Part shown: positions 7,562 to 16,649 of the stretch, in pieces
How the letters are laid out: every line of letters starts with the position of its first letter
Numbering within the stretch: the stretch's first letter is position 1
DNA from: Chloroflexota bacterium
GTDB taxonomy: Bacteria; Chloroflexota; Anaerolineae; Anaerolineales; Villigracilaceae
Assembly (NCBI GenBank): GCA_016195815.1
Contig: JACPYX010000007.1
Location: 1-64,000 of the forward strand
DNA length: 64,000 bases
Direction of reading: 5' to 3'
The notes under the pieces: generated by a model
Seen by the model: only the letters and a program-made list of their open reading frames with translations
Databases searched by the model: none
Told to the model about the DNA's origin: nothing
Program-made: the position numbers and the translations under genes

Positions 7562-8988
7562 GCTCAATTGCCAAACCGCTTGCACTCCCTCACGCGGAAG
7601 AGCAGGAAGATCCGCGCGAACAACTAATGCACGACCCGCGTTCGCGCGGCGAAATGAACGACATGGTTATGGAGTCGATGCACTCCACCACATGGAAATA
7701 CTGGACAGTGACGGGCATCCTGGCAGTGATCGTGGTGGTCTGTTTGTTCTATGCCTGGTATTACCTGATTATGCAAGGTCTGGGTGTGGCAGGCGTAAAT
7801 CGCCCGGTTTACTGGGGTATTTTCCTGGTCGAGGTTGTGTTTTGGATCGGCATTAGCCATGCCGGCACTTTCATTTCGGCAATTCTCAGAGTTCTAAAAG
7901 TGGAAGGCCGTCGTCCTTTCACGCGCGCTGCGGAATTGATGACTACGTTCGGGTTGGTACAGGCCGGAATCAGCGTTTTTCTGCACATGGGCCGTGTATG
8001 GTTGTCGTATTGGCTGATTCCGTTTCCAAACGAGCGCGGCCTCTGGCCCGACTTCCACTCGCCTTTGATGTGGGACTTCATGGCTATCAGCACCTATTTG
8101 CTGAGCAGTACAATGTACCTGTTCCTGCCGCTGATTCCTGACATGGCCATGGCGCGTGATCGTTCGACCGGCTGGAGAAAGGCCGCCTACCGCATACTTG
8201 CCATAGGTTTTCGAGGCACAGAAGGTGAATGGAAGAATCTAATAACAGCTATGAATATCTTCGCGTTTGCCATCATCCCGGTAATGTTCTCAGTGCATAC
8301 AATTGTGTCGTGGGACTTCGCCATGGCGAGCCGACCCGGCTGGTCGTCGTCAGTCTTCGGGCCGTACTTTGTCATTGGCGCCTTGCATTCGGGCATGGCG
8401 GCGGTGGCAATTGTGCTCTTCCTGATCCGTTCCACCATGAAGAATATGAAATACTTCCTTCGCCCCGAGCATTTTGACCTGCTTGGCAAACTGATGTTGA
8501 TGGTTTCCATGGCGTGGGCATATTTCTACTTCAACGATTACATCGTTTCCTGGTATGGCGGCGACAAGTGGGAAAAGATCGTGCAAGAATTTACCGAGAA
8601 GGGGCCGCTATGGTATCTTTGGTATGCGATGCTGTTTTTCAATATCGTGGTACCGTTTGCAGTCCTGTGGAATAAAAAATGGCGCCAAACTCCCTGGCTG
8701 CTGGCAATTGTGGGTCTATTGATTAATGCCGGTATGTGGCTTGAACGGTATATCATCATTCCAGAAACCCTAACAATTAACCGTATGCCCTTTACCTGGC
8801 GCCTATATGTCCCCGGTGTTGAAATTGTACTGACCATCGGTAATTTTGCTTTTTTCTTCCTGCTCTATATGCTGGCTTCACGATTCCTCCCCTTGATACC
8901 AGTCTGGGAAGTACAGGAAGGCCATGAAAGCCATACGCTTCGCAAGATCGGCAAAGCCAGTATCCCGACTCTTAGCGATATGGAGTAA
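7558..8988 (+). CDS. actC: Alternative complex III subunit ActC, NrfD-like quinol-binding protein
   Basis: A 476-residue polytopic protein with about ten transmembrane segments between residues 55 and 450, of the NrfD/PsrC family. In alternative complex III this subunit holds the quinol site facing the iron-sulfur protein. His/Asp-containing helices typical of the family are visible (G-I-S-H-A-G-T-F, F-L-H-M-G-R). It overlaps the upstream gene by four bases (ATGA), a sign of coupled translation. A second NrfD-like subunit (ActF), normally present in the complex, is not found downstream in this window. Confidence 0.92.
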   Translation: MSSIAKPLALPHAEEQEDPREQLMHDPRSRGEMNDMVMESMHSTTWKYWTVTGILAVIVVVCLFYAWYYLIMQGLGVAGVNRPVYWGIFLVEVVFWIGISHAGTFISAILRVLKVEGRRPFTRAAELMTTFGLVQAGISVFLHMGRVWLSYWLIPFPNERGLWPDFHSPLMWDFMAISTYLLSSTMYLFLPLIPDMAMARDRSTGWRKAAYRILAIGFRGTEGEWKNLITAMNIFAFAIIPVMFSVHTIVSWDFAMASRPGWSSSVFGPYFVIGALHSGMAAVAIVLFLIRSTMKNMKYFLRPEHFDLLGKLMLMVSMAWAYFYFNDYIVSWYGGDKWEKIVQEFTEKGPLWYLWYAMLFFNIVVPFAVLWNKKWRQTPWLLAIVGLLINAGMWLERYIIIPETLTINRMPFTWRLYVPGVEIVLTIGNFAFFFLLYMLASRFLPLIPVWEVQEGHESHTLRKIGKASIPTLSDME

Positions 8989-9009
8989 GAGGCGTAAGGA
9001 GCAAACGAT

Positions 9010-9534
9010 ATGTCTGATCTAACCATGCTTTTGGCTGTATTTGAAGATATTGAACCCGCCTCCGGTGGAATTGAAAAATTGCGCGATTTGGGTGTGGCCG
9101 ACGATCAAATGAATGTTATTTCGGGTATCCCGATTAAAGCAACAATTTTGGGACGCCGATCGGCGTTGACCCGAGTCCCGGCCATTGCGATGACCGGAGC
9201 AGTTCTTGGAATGCTCCTTGGATTATTCCTGATTTATGGAACTCCATTTCTCTTCCCCTTGAATGTCGGCGGGCAGCCGATCTATCCTGTTCCGCAAGGC
9301 ATCATCATTACCTTCGAAATGACCATGCTTGGGTTGATGGGCTTTGCCTTTATAGGGATGTTTGTGGATAGCGGTTTTCCATCCTATACCCCAAAAGAAT
9401 ACATACCTGAGATTAGCGACGGAAAGATTGCGATATTATTCCGCTGTCCCGACAACGAGCAAAAGAAATTTATCGATGCCCTGAAGAAATTGGGCGCCGA
9501 ATCAGTCGAATTAGCGGAGGCGCGGCAACTATGA
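9010..9534 (+). CDS. actD: Alternative complex III subunit ActD
   Basis: A 174-residue protein of the ActD (DUF3341) type: a short soluble N-terminal domain (residues 1-50), two hydrophobic hairpin helices (about 58-82 and 98-120), then a soluble C-terminal domain that includes F-R-C-P-D-N. Family members are small anchors that contact ActA and ActB. It sits 21 bases after actC with AAGGAG upstream, and its end overlaps actE by four bases. The position in the operon matches known act clusters. Confidence 0.88.
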   Translation: MSDLTMLLAVFEDIEPASGGIEKLRDLGVADDQMNVISGIPIKATILGRRSALTRVPAIAMTGAVLGMLLGLFLIYGTPFLFPLNVGGQPIYPVPQGIIITFEMTMLGLMGFAFIGMFVDSGFPSYTPKEYIPEISDGKIAILFRCPDNEQKKFIDALKKLGAESVELAEARQL

Positions 9535-10049
9535 GTACCAGTTGGACTGTAATCCTAAAACGTCTCGCAACCATCTTTGCCGTTGTCGCAGTTCTATTCG
9601 GGATATTGTTGTTGTTTTCTTACGACGTCATCAAAATTGACTGGCCCTCCTTCATGGAAATTCAGCCTTCGTTTAGACCGATGGAAAACCCGCTTCCCGT
9701 CCCGGCCCAATCAATCCCGATTGAGGGACCGGCCTACATCCCGAACATGGGTGCGCCGACCAATCCCGTCCCTGCCGATGATGCGTCCATTGCGCGTGGA
9801 GCAGAATTGTTCAACATTACATGCACGGCTTGTCATGGCGCATCCGGCGATGGCAATGGACCAGTGGCGGCTTTTCTATTGAACAAGCCCGCAAATCTCA
9901 CCAGTCCTGCAGTGCAGTTCTTGAGCGATGGCGCCATATTCATGACCATCACCAATGGCAAACCGGGACGTATGCCGCCGCTGAACGAAAACCTTACAGT
10001 CCGTGAACGTTGGGATGTGGTCAACTACATCCGAACGCTGAAGAAATAG
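9531..10049 (+). CDS. actE: Alternative complex III subunit ActE, monohaem cytochrome c
   Basis: A 172-residue cytochrome c. An N-terminal helix (about residues 10-30) anchors it. A Pro-rich linker follows, then the haem site C-T-A-C-H at 98-102, with G-R-M-P-P-L near residue 148 supplying the likely Met axial ligand. It starts inside the end of actD (ATGA overlap). The role by family is electron exit from the complex towards an oxidase or soluble carrier. Confidence 0.9.
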   Translation: MSTSWTVILKRLATIFAVVAVLFGILLLFSYDVIKIDWPSFMEIQPSFRPMENPLPVPAQSIPIEGPAYIPNMGAPTNPVPADDASIARGAELFNITCTACHGASGDGNGPVAAFLLNKPANLTSPAVQFLSDGAIFMTITNGKPGRMPPLNENLTVRERWDVVNYIRTLKK

Positions 10050-10059
10050 GGAGGCAAAT

Positions 10060-11094
10060 GTGGATGATTTTCGCAAAATAATTTACGGAACGTTGATCGC
10101 GTTTCTCGCTACCATAGTAGTGTGGGTCGGTTTTCTAACCATCTCCGGTTGTGGATTTACCGTCTCTTGTCTTGGCGCGCAGCCGAAGGTTGAGCGGACC
10201 TCCATTCCTACTTTGATCCCGGCTACGCTTCCGGCGCCTGCGCGCTTTGTCCAGGCGCCTCCTGTGGCGCAAACGCAATCTGTTTCTACAGGCGGAATTG
10301 CCCGGCCTTCTAATCCTGGCGGAGTTGGCCAGGCGGTCAACCTGAGCGGCAATGCAGACTTGGGCAGGCAAATCTTCGCGGCGAATTGTGCGGCTTGTCA
10401 CGCGGCGGAAGGCAAAGGCGGCAATCCTAATCCCGGTTCGGCTGACGGCACGATTCCGGCGCTTAATCCGATAGACTCGACACTTATCAATACCGATTAC
10501 AAAATATATGCAACCAATCTTGATCTGTTCATTGAGCACGGTTCCACACCTGCCGGCCCCAGCCCGACCTTTCAAATGCCTGCCTGGGGCGACAAAAGCG
10601 CATTGCAACCTCAACAGATCGCAGATGTGATCGCTTACCTCATCAGCCTGAATCCTGCCCCCGCTTCTACAAGTTCAGTTCCCACAGCAGCCGGGATGCA
10701 GCAAATGACGGGCGCCGCGCCAAATGTGGAAGACATGCGGCCATCCAATCCTGGCGGCCCCGGCGCTGCAATCACCTTGACCGGAAACGTTGACGCTGGG
10801 CAACAGATCTTTGCCGCCAACTGCGCCGCCTGCCACGCAGCCGAAGGCAAAGGCGGCGTGGCCAATCCGGGTTCCGCGGATGGGACGGTTCCGGCGCTGA
10901 ACCCGATTCACACAGCTTTGGTAGATATGGATTACACAACCTTCGCAACGAACCTTGATTTGTTTATCGAACATGGTTCCACTCCGAAAGGTGTAAACCC
11001 GACCTTTCAAATGCCTGCCTGGGGCGACAAAGGCGCGCTGCAACCGCAACAGATAGCGGATGTAATTGCCTACATCATAAGCTTGAATAAATAA
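10060..11094 (+). CDS. Membrane-anchored dihaem cytochrome c with duplicated domain
   Basis: A 344-residue protein starting at GTG, 11 bases after actE and behind GGGAGG. A helix (about residues 8-28) is followed by S-G-C, possibly a lipobox. Two cytochrome c domains come next, with C-A-A-C-H at 110-114 and 255-259. The two domains (about 80-198 and 225-344) are near copies: R-P-S-N-P-G-G, F-A-A-N-C-A-A-C-H-A-A-E-G-K-G-G, F-Q-M-P-A-W-G-D-K and Q-I-A-D-V-I-A-Y recur at the same spacing. This points to a recent internal duplication. It occupies the place where actF would be expected. Its likely job is carrying electrons from alternative complex III onward. Confidence 0.85.
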   Translation: MDDFRKIIYGTLIAFLATIVVWVGFLTISGCGFTVSCLGAQPKVERTSIPTLIPATLPAPARFVQAPPVAQTQSVSTGGIARPSNPGGVGQAVNLSGNADLGRQIFAANCAACHAAEGKGGNPNPGSADGTIPALNPIDSTLINTDYKIYATNLDLFIEHGSTPAGPSPTFQMPAWGDKSALQPQQIADVIAYLISLNPAPASTSSVPTAAGMQQMTGAAPNVEDMRPSNPGGPGAAITLTGNVDAGQQIFAANCAACHAAEGKGGVANPGSADGTVPALNPIHTALVDMDYTTFATNLDLFIEHGSTPKGVNPTFQMPAWGDKGALQPQQIADVIAYIISLNK

Positions 11095-11114
11095 ATTGCT
11101 TTTGAGATTTCTCC

Positions 11115-11154
11115 AAAAAAACTCCTCGTCAATTTTTGACGAGGAGTTTTTTTG
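11115..11154. terminator. Strong hairpin terminator of the act operon
   Basis: The 12-bp stem ACTCCTCGTCAA with its complement has a TTT loop, with an A run before and a T run after. It can stop transcription from both the act operon and the convergent kinase operon. Confidence 0.92.
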
Positions 11155-11174
11155 TTTTCGATTCGACGCAAATA

Positions 11175-12521
11175 TTATGATTTCGGAATAGGCAATCGGA
11201 TGAGAATGGTCAGGCCTTCGCCAGGTTTACTCTCGGCCCAAATCCGGCCATTGTGTTTTTCGACCAGCGATTTTGCAATGGCAAAGCCAAGGCCTGAGCC
11301 GCCTGTATTTCTGGTGCGTGATGTTTCGATTCGATAAAAGCGTTCGAAGATGCGATCCAATTCATCGGGGGCCACGCCCGGTCCGCTATCCTGGACGCGC
11401 AGTTCGATCATGTCTTCAACGCGCCTGGCAGACAAAGCGATCTGTCCGTTCTCTGGCGTGTATCTCAGTGCGTTGTCAATGATATTGCCAAGTACTTCCT
11501 TCATCCGTTCAGGTTCACATTCAATTTCCGGCAGGTCAGATTCGGCTTTTGCGTGAATGGTGACTTTTTTTTGTCTGGCCTGATGGCTGTATATTTTTTG
11601 CGCGTCACGCAAAAGTTTCTGCGGGGCATACGGCCTGAATGCTAATTTGAGTTCTCCGGCATCCGCCATGGACAATGTCCGCAGGTCATCCACAAGATGT
11701 TCGAGCCGTTCGGCTTCTTCACGTATGATCTCAAAAATCTCTGATGAGGCAGGCAGGACGCCATCGTGAACTGCTTCGGCATGGCCGAGAATGATGCTGA
11801 TCGGCGTGCGCAATTCATGTGCGATATCCGCCGTCATCTGGCGGCGCAGATTGAGCGAACGGGCCAGGTCTGAGTTCATGCGGTTGAACGAGGTGGCTAA
11901 CTGTCCCAATTCATCGCGTGAGCGGACAGGCACTTGTTGCGCCAAATCTCCCACCGAGACAACTTGTGTTGCGGCAGTCAATTCGCGGATTGGGTGCGTA
12001 AGTGTGCGTGACAGAATGATTGCAAGCAAAAGCGCCAGCGCGATGGCGATCAACCCGCTCAGGAAAATCTGGCGGTTGAAGCGGTCGAGATAATCGGAGC
12101 CGGGCGCTCCAACTGGAAAATTCGAGCGGCTGATCAAAAGTCTTCCGACGGTTTTACCGTCCGCTTGAATCGGTATGCCATCGTTAAGTTCCGGCGCGGT
12201 AACAATATCCCCGACTTGATAGCCCTGGCCTGCATAGACGATACGCCCGGACTCGTCCACCAAAGTGAAGGGACTCTTATGAGGCTCCGGTCTGGACGGC
12301 GGCGGCTGAACCTGGAATTGCATATCTGTAATACCCTGCCAGGATCCGTATTTTCCATAATAATCCGATAAGGATGTGATGATGGACGGGCGGTTTTGGT
12401 CGAACAGGAAAGAGCGGAACTCCTCGCCGCTTCTCCAGCGCGTAAAGAGCACCACCAGCGCGATGCTTAATAGGCTGACGGTTATGAAGGCCAATACAAG
12501 TTTCGTTGTGATGGATCGCAT
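11175..12521 (-). CDS. Sensor histidine kinase (HAMP-HisKA-HATPase)
   Basis: A 448-residue kinase. The first transmembrane helix spans about residues 8-27, an extracytoplasmic sensor region about 28-150, and the second helix about 152-172. A HAMP domain follows (to about 225), then the phospho-acceptor box with His235 in A-H-E-L-R-T-P, and a C-terminal ATPase with D-N-A-L-R-Y-T-P, D-S-G-P-G-V and G-G-S-G-L-G-F-A-I. It lies three bases after the response regulator, its likely partner, as the last gene of the efflux operon. The signal is not evident. The architecture resembles BaeS-type envelope sensors. Confidence 0.92.
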   Translation of the reverse strand: MRSITTKLVLAFITVSLLSIALVVLFTRWRSGEEFRSFLFDQNRPSIITSLSDYYGKYGSWQGITDMQFQVQPPPSRPEPHKSPFTLVDESGRIVYAGQGYQVGDIVTAPELNDGIPIQADGKTVGRLLISRSNFPVGAPGSDYLDRFNRQIFLSGLIAIALALLLAIILSRTLTHPIRELTAATQVVSVGDLAQQVPVRSRDELGQLATSFNRMNSDLARSLNLRRQMTADIAHELRTPISIILGHAEAVHDGVLPASSEIFEIIREEAERLEHLVDDLRTLSMADAGELKLAFRPYAPQKLLRDAQKIYSHQARQKKVTIHAKAESDLPEIECEPERMKEVLGNIIDNALRYTPENGQIALSARRVEDMIELRVQDSGPGVAPDELDRIFERFYRIETSRTRNTGGSGLGFAIAKSLVEKHNGRIWAESKPGEGLTILIRLPIPKS

Positions 12522-12524
12522 AAG

Positions 12525-13208
12525 CTACTCTCTGGCGAAGCGATAACCGGCGCCGTAAACAGTCTCGATGTAATGCGGGGAACGCGGGTCTTTTTCTATT
12601 TTGGCGCGCAGATTCTTGATGTGCAGGTCAATCGTGCGTTGATAACCTTCGTAGCGGATGCCTTGTATGATATCTAGCAGGTCGAGGCGGGAAAAGACGT
12701 GGCCGGGCGCAGACATGAGCGCGGCCAGCAAATCGAACTCGGAGGGGGTGAGGTCAACATAATGCTGTTTCACTTTAACCGAACGATTGTCGCGGTCGAG
12801 CACAATATCTGCGGCTTTCAACACTTTTGCGGACGGTTCAAGTTGGCCGGCGCGGCGCAATACCGAGCGGACGCGCGCCATTAGTTCGCGGGGGCGGAAA
12901 GGTTTCGTAACGTAGTCATCCGCTCCAAGGTCCAGGCCGATCACGTGATCCTGTTCCTCAACGCGCGCCGTCAGCAGGATGATCGGTGTCCGGTGATACT
13001 TTCGATAGGTTTCCATGAATTCATAGCCGTCCATCTCCGGCATCATGATGTCCAACAGGATCAGATCGGGGCTCTCTTTTCTTGCGATGGAAAGCGCTTC
13101 GCGGCCATCGCCAGCGGTGAGGACATGGTAGCCTTCTTGTTTGAGATAACTCTCAACCAGTGAGACTAAACGCTTTTCATCGTCAATAATCATAATTGTT
13201 TGTGCCAC
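12525..13208 (-). CDS. OmpR/PhoB-family response regulator
   Basis: A 227-residue regulator with an N-terminal receiver domain (acidic pair Asp9-Asp10, phospho-acceptor Asp53 in L-L-D-I-M-M-P, Lys in V-T-K-P-F) and a C-terminal winged-helix domain ending in V-Y-G-A-G-Y-R-F. The start is a GTG at 13208 with GAGGAT nine bases upstream. It precedes the histidine kinase by three bases. By context it controls the same operon of MacAB-like exporter and lipoproteins, probably through sites before the first gene. Confidence 0.93.
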   Translation of the reverse strand: MAQTIMIIDDEKRLVSLVESYLKQEGYHVLTAGDGREALSIARKESPDLILLDIMMPEMDGYEFMETYRKYHRTPIILLTARVEEQDHVIGLDLGADDYVTKPFRPRELMARVRSVLRRAGQLEPSAKVLKAADIVLDRDNRSVKVKQHYVDLTPSEFDLLAALMSAPGHVFSRLDLLDIIQGIRYEGYQRTIDLHIKNLRAKIEKDPRSPHYIETVYGAGYRFARE

Positions 13209-13281
13209 CAGCTATCCTCGCTAAATACCTTTGAAGTATATCAACTTTATCAACTGAAGAAAAAACGGAGCTTACTGAAAT

Positions 13282-14052
13282 CTATGGCGTCGGGGTTACA
13301 GCTATGGTCGCTGTATCTGCCGGGATCGCTGTTGAAGCCGGTGTTGCTGGGGTTGCTGTTGATGTCGTTGAGGGTGTGATCTTCGACTGTAACAGCTTAA
13401 TTAATGCATTCAGTAATTCGGCGGGAAGGCGGTTATTAAAATCGCCTCCTCCTTGTGCGCGGCGCGCCTGGAGGGTGGCAATTTGACTTGGATTTAAATT
13501 CTGCCCGCCTCCGTTGAAGCCGCCGCCGGGAATATTGCCGCCCGGGCCTCCGCCCTCACCTCCGCCCGCATGACCTCCGCCCGCTTGATCTCCGCCTCCT
13601 CGGAATGTGCGATTTGCATCAGGAGTTCCATTAGAGCCGAATCCATCCGATTGAACGATCCCTTGTTGTTGCATGAAAGTAAAAGCATCGCGGTTCGTCA
13701 GGTTCATGGCGTTGATGGCGCTGATCTGGCCGGGGGTCATCGTACTTTTGATTTGATCCAACACTGCTGTGACTTCCTGCGGCGCGCTGGAACTACTGGT
13801 GCTTAATTGGCCGAAGAGTTGCCATAATGGGATGAGCTGTGCGGCTTCCTTTGCGTCAACAGCTTGAGGTGTGCCCTCTAATTTGAATATGCCAGTGGCA
13901 AGCTGCAATTGCGGCGAGATCGGGCGGTTATTAAAGCCCTGGCCCTGTCCTGTGCCGGCAGGGCTTTGTCCGTTTTGGCTGCTTGCTCCACTGCAGGCTG
14001 TGATTGCCAAAGCGAAAACCAGCAATAGAGTTAAGATATATGTTTTTTTCAT
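13282..14052 (-). CDS. Lipoprotein, paralogue of the upstream gene
   Basis: A 256-residue predicted lipoprotein: a basic start, a hydrophobic core, then I-T-A-C near residue 20. The middle (about residues 50-130) matches the neighbouring lipoprotein almost motif for motif (K-L-E-G-T-P-Q-A-V, A-A-Q-L-I-P-L-W-Q-L, A-P-Q-E-V, M-T-P-G-Q-I). The C-terminal third is low complexity: a Gly-rich stretch (about 145-200) followed by a Thr/Pro/Ala tail. AAGGATA precedes the ATG. A soluble helical domain that binds a ligand or stress signal outside the cell would suit an operon with an exporter and a two-component system, but the function is unknown. Confidence 0.8.
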   Translation of the reverse strand: MKKTYILTLLLVFALAITACSGASSQNGQSPAGTGQGQGFNNRPISPQLQLATGIFKLEGTPQAVDAKEAAQLIPLWQLFGQLSTSSSSAPQEVTAVLDQIKSTMTPGQISAINAMNLTNRDAFTFMQQQGIVQSDGFGSNGTPDANRTFRGGGDQAGGGHAGGGEGGGPGGNIPGGGFNGGGQNLNPSQIATLQARRAQGGGDFNNRLPAELLNALIKLLQSKITPSTTSTATPATPASTAIPADTATIAVTPTP

Positions 14053-14086
14053 TTTGTATCCTTTTGGCGAGTTTATTTTTGTATGG

Positions 14087-14689
14087 CTACGCTTGCATTT
14101 TTTTCTGTAATAACTTTATGAGCGTATCCAGTAATGCGGATGAGGACGAGTCGAGGCTGGTTTGTGCCTTTGATGTTGTTGCAGGCGCCGATTGATTCAG
14201 AACCATGCCTTGCCCCGGGATTCCGCCCATGGCGTCTGGCGGCGGGCCCCCGGCAAAATTGTTATTGCTTTGAGCAGTTGAACTTTTGCCGGTTGAACTG
14301 GCTTGTCCCTGCATGGCAGAGATGGCATCTTGTTGTGTGATCTTCATGGCGGTAATCAATTTGATCTGGTCGGCGGTCATCACTGATTCGATTTTTTCTA
14401 CGACAGCGGCGACCTCCTGCGGGGCAGTGGAATCTTTGCTTTTCAGCGTTTGCAGCAATTGCCAGAGCGGAATCAGTTCAGCCGCTTGTTCTGCACCGAC
14501 GGCTTGTTCGGTCTCTTCCAGTTTAATCGTGCCGAGGACGAGTTGCGTTTCAGCGGATGCCGCGTCAGTGTAGTTTTCGGTCAAGGTAACGGAAGCCGCT
14601 TGCGTTCCGGTCTGAGCGCTGCCCGCGCAGGCGGTCAATATCAAAGTGAAGATCGTCAGGACGGCGAATGTCAATATTATCTTTTTCAT
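14087..14689 (-). CDS. Lipoprotein with conserved helical domain, first of two paralogues
   Basis: A 200-residue predicted lipoprotein with L-T-A-C near residue 20. The start at 14689 was chosen because GGAG lies six bases upstream and a proper signal peptide begins there. The stop of the permease gene is ten bases upstream, so translation is probably coupled. Residues about 45-125 contain K-L-E-E-T-E-Q-A-V, A-A-E-L-I-P-L-W-Q-L-L, A-P-Q-E-V-A-A-V and M-T-A-D-Q-I, all shared with the next gene. Gln/Asn-rich and Ser-rich segments follow, ending in a short amphipathic helix (L-L-D-T-L-I-K-L-L) also present in the paralogue. Confidence 0.8.
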   Translation of the reverse strand: MKKIILTFAVLTIFTLILTACAGSAQTGTQAASVTLTENYTDAASAETQLVLGTIKLEETEQAVGAEQAAELIPLWQLLQTLKSKDSTAPQEVAAVVEKIESVMTADQIKLITAMKITQQDAISAMQGQASSTGKSSTAQSNNNFAGGPPPDAMGGIPGQGMVLNQSAPATTSKAQTSLDSSSSALLDTLIKLLQKKMQA

Positions 14690-14699
14690 GCGAACTCCA

Positions 14700-15935
14700 T
14701 TACTCATATCTCAATGCTTCGATGGGATCGAGTTGGGCGGCCCTGTCGGCGGGATAGTATCCGAAGAACACGCCGACCACTGCGGCAGAGCCAAATGCCA
14801 GCAGAACGGAACTCGGTACGATGACTGTTCTCATACCGCTGAGAGAACCAAATAACACGGAACCTCCCAGGCCGACGACCAATCCGATCAGGCCGCCGAA
14901 GATGCTGAGCAGCAAAGCTTCCATCAGGAATTGGATGCGGATATCTTCTGCGGTCGCGCCGACCGACTGGCGGATACCGATCTCACGCGTCCGCTCGGTG
15001 ACGCTGACCAGCATGATGTTCATGATGCCAATGCCGCCGACAATCAGCGAGACGCCGGCCACCCATGCCAGCAAATTTCGGAAAGCGGCTGTGGTTGATT
15101 CCTGGGTGGTGATGATGTCGTCTTGTGTGGTGATGGAGAAATCAGGATTGCTGGACGTGACGTTGTGACGCTTATAAAGCAGGAGTTGAATTTGCAGAAT
15201 AACATCGTTCAACTTTGCCTTGTCATCCACTTTTACATAAATCAACCGGACTTCATTTCCGCGGAAGCGCGCGAATTCCGATGGCGTGAATTTTTGAAAG
15301 ACCACGGTGATGGGCAGATAGGCGCGCGCATCATAATCCACTCCGCCCACGGCTCCTTTGGGCGCCATGACTCCGATGACAGCCAGTTGGGTATTGCCGA
15401 TGTAAACGTATTGGCCGACTGGGTCTGCTGTTCCGAAGAGTTGTTCGGCCAGGCTTGAGCCGAGAATAACCACTTTTTGTTTCAGGTTCACTGCATTTTG
15501 GTCGAAGTATGTCCCGTTTGCCACGGCCAGGGAACGCACGGTGGGGAAGTCGGTTGTAGTGCCGAGAATGCTGATGCCGGTTAATGTCACGCCGTTGGCT
15601 TTGACCGTTTGCGTGGAACCTTGTTCAACCGTTACGCCGCTCACGCCCGGCACCTGCTGGGCAATGGCATATGCGTCATTGAAGACGAGTCCGCCGCGAT
15701 TGTTGGATGTAAAACTCTCCCGCCCGCCTCGGCCAAAATTCGGCGTGATAAAAATCAGGTTGGTTCCCAGGCTGGTGATCTGGTCGTTGATGGTGGCCTC
15801 GGTGCCTGCGCTGATCGAAATCATGATAATTACAGCGGCCACGCCGATGATGATGCCAAGCATGGTAAGCAGGGAACGTATTTTGTTCTTCGCAATGGCT
15901 TCCCATGAAATCTTGATGACCTCGGACAGTTTCAT
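14700..15935 (-). CDS. MacB-like ABC transporter permease
   Basis: A 411-residue permease: the first helix (about residues 20-42), a large extracytoplasmic MacB-type periplasmic-core domain (about 45-270), and three C-terminal helices of an FtsX domain (about 285-400). R-T-R-E-I-G-I-R-Q-S-V-G-A is the characteristic cytoplasmic loop of the family. It overlaps the ATPase gene by four bases. With the ATPase and HlyD-like adaptor it forms a type VII ABC (mechanotransmission) system for export of peptides, lipids or toxic compounds. The C-terminal tail ends in D-P-I-E-A-L-R-Y-E, usual for the family. Confidence 0.93.
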   Translation of the reverse strand: MKLSEVIKISWEAIAKNKIRSLLTMLGIIIGVAAVIIMISISAGTEATINDQITSLGTNLIFITPNFGRGGRESFTSNNRGGLVFNDAYAIAQQVPGVSGVTVEQGSTQTVKANGVTLTGISILGTTTDFPTVRSLAVANGTYFDQNAVNLKQKVVILGSSLAEQLFGTADPVGQYVYIGNTQLAVIGVMAPKGAVGGVDYDARAYLPITVVFQKFTPSEFARFRGNEVRLIYVKVDDKAKLNDVILQIQLLLYKRHNVTSSNPDFSITTQDDIITTQESTTAAFRNLLAWVAGVSLIVGGIGIMNIMLVSVTERTREIGIRQSVGATAEDIRIQFLMEALLLSIFGGLIGLVVGLGGSVLFGSLSGMRTVIVPSSVLLAFGSAAVVGVFFGYYPADRAAQLDPIEALRYE

Positions 15936-16648
15936 TGCTTCCTCCTATGCCCGTTATGCGTGATCGACTCGACCCGCCCATCGTGCAGTGCAATGGTGCG
16001 TTTGGCATAAACGGCGATTTGCGGATCGTGGGTGACGATCACAATTGTTGCGCCCTGTTCATGGATTTCGTCGAACAGTTTCAGTATCTCTGCTCCAGAG
16101 CGGCTGTCCAGGTTGCCGGTGGGCTCATCGCCGATGATCATGACGGGGTTGTTGACCAGTGCGCGGGCAATCGCGACGCGTTGTTGCTGTCCGCCGGATA
16201 GCTCCTGCGGCATGTGATTCATGCGGTCGCCCAGGCCGACCTTCTCAAGCATCTCACGTGCCAGTTTTTCTTTATCGGCCTGTGTTTGGCTGTCCATGCG
16301 GTCATACATTAGCGGCAGCATCACATTGCGGATGGCTGTGGTGCGCGAGAGCAGGTTGTAAGCCTGGAAAACAAACCCGATTTTTTTGTTGCGGATCGCG
16401 GCTAATTGTTTATTGTCGAGGTTGCTGATATCTTGACGATCAAGAATATATTGGCCGGACGTGGGCCGGGATAAACAACCCAGGATGTGCATCAAGGTGC
16501 TTTTTCCCGAGCCGGATGGGCCAATGATGGAGACGAACTCTCCAGCCTGGATCTGGATGCTGACGCCGTCGAGCGCGGCGACGGTCGCGTCGCCCATCCC
16601 GTATATTTTTTTCAGATCAACCGTTTCGATGATCGCTTGCGTGCTCAT
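15932..16648 (-). CDS. ABC transporter ATPase, LolD/MacB type
   Basis: A 238-residue ATPase. Walker A is G-P-S-G-S-G-K-S-T near residue 43. The Q-loop lies in V-F-Q-A-Y-N-L-L. The signature L-S-G-G-Q-Q-Q-R-V-A-I-A-R-A-L is near residue 145, followed by Walker B I-I-G-D-E-P-T-G-N-L-D and the H-loop His in V-T-H-D. Sequence features match ATPases paired with FtsX/MacB permeases. It starts one base after the stop of the adaptor gene and ends overlapping the permease, so all three are co-translated. Confidence 0.94.
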   Translation of the reverse strand: MSTQAIIETVDLKKIYGMGDATVAALDGVSIQIQAGEFVSIIGPSGSGKSTLMHILGCLSRPTSGQYILDRQDISNLDNKQLAAIRNKKIGFVFQAYNLLSRTTAIRNVMLPLMYDRMDSQTQADKEKLAREMLEKVGLGDRMNHMPQELSGGQQQRVAIARALVNNPVMIIGDEPTGNLDSRSGAEILKLFDEIHEQGATIVIVTHDPQIAVYAKRTIALHDGRVESITHNGHRRKQ

Positions 16649-16649
16649 T

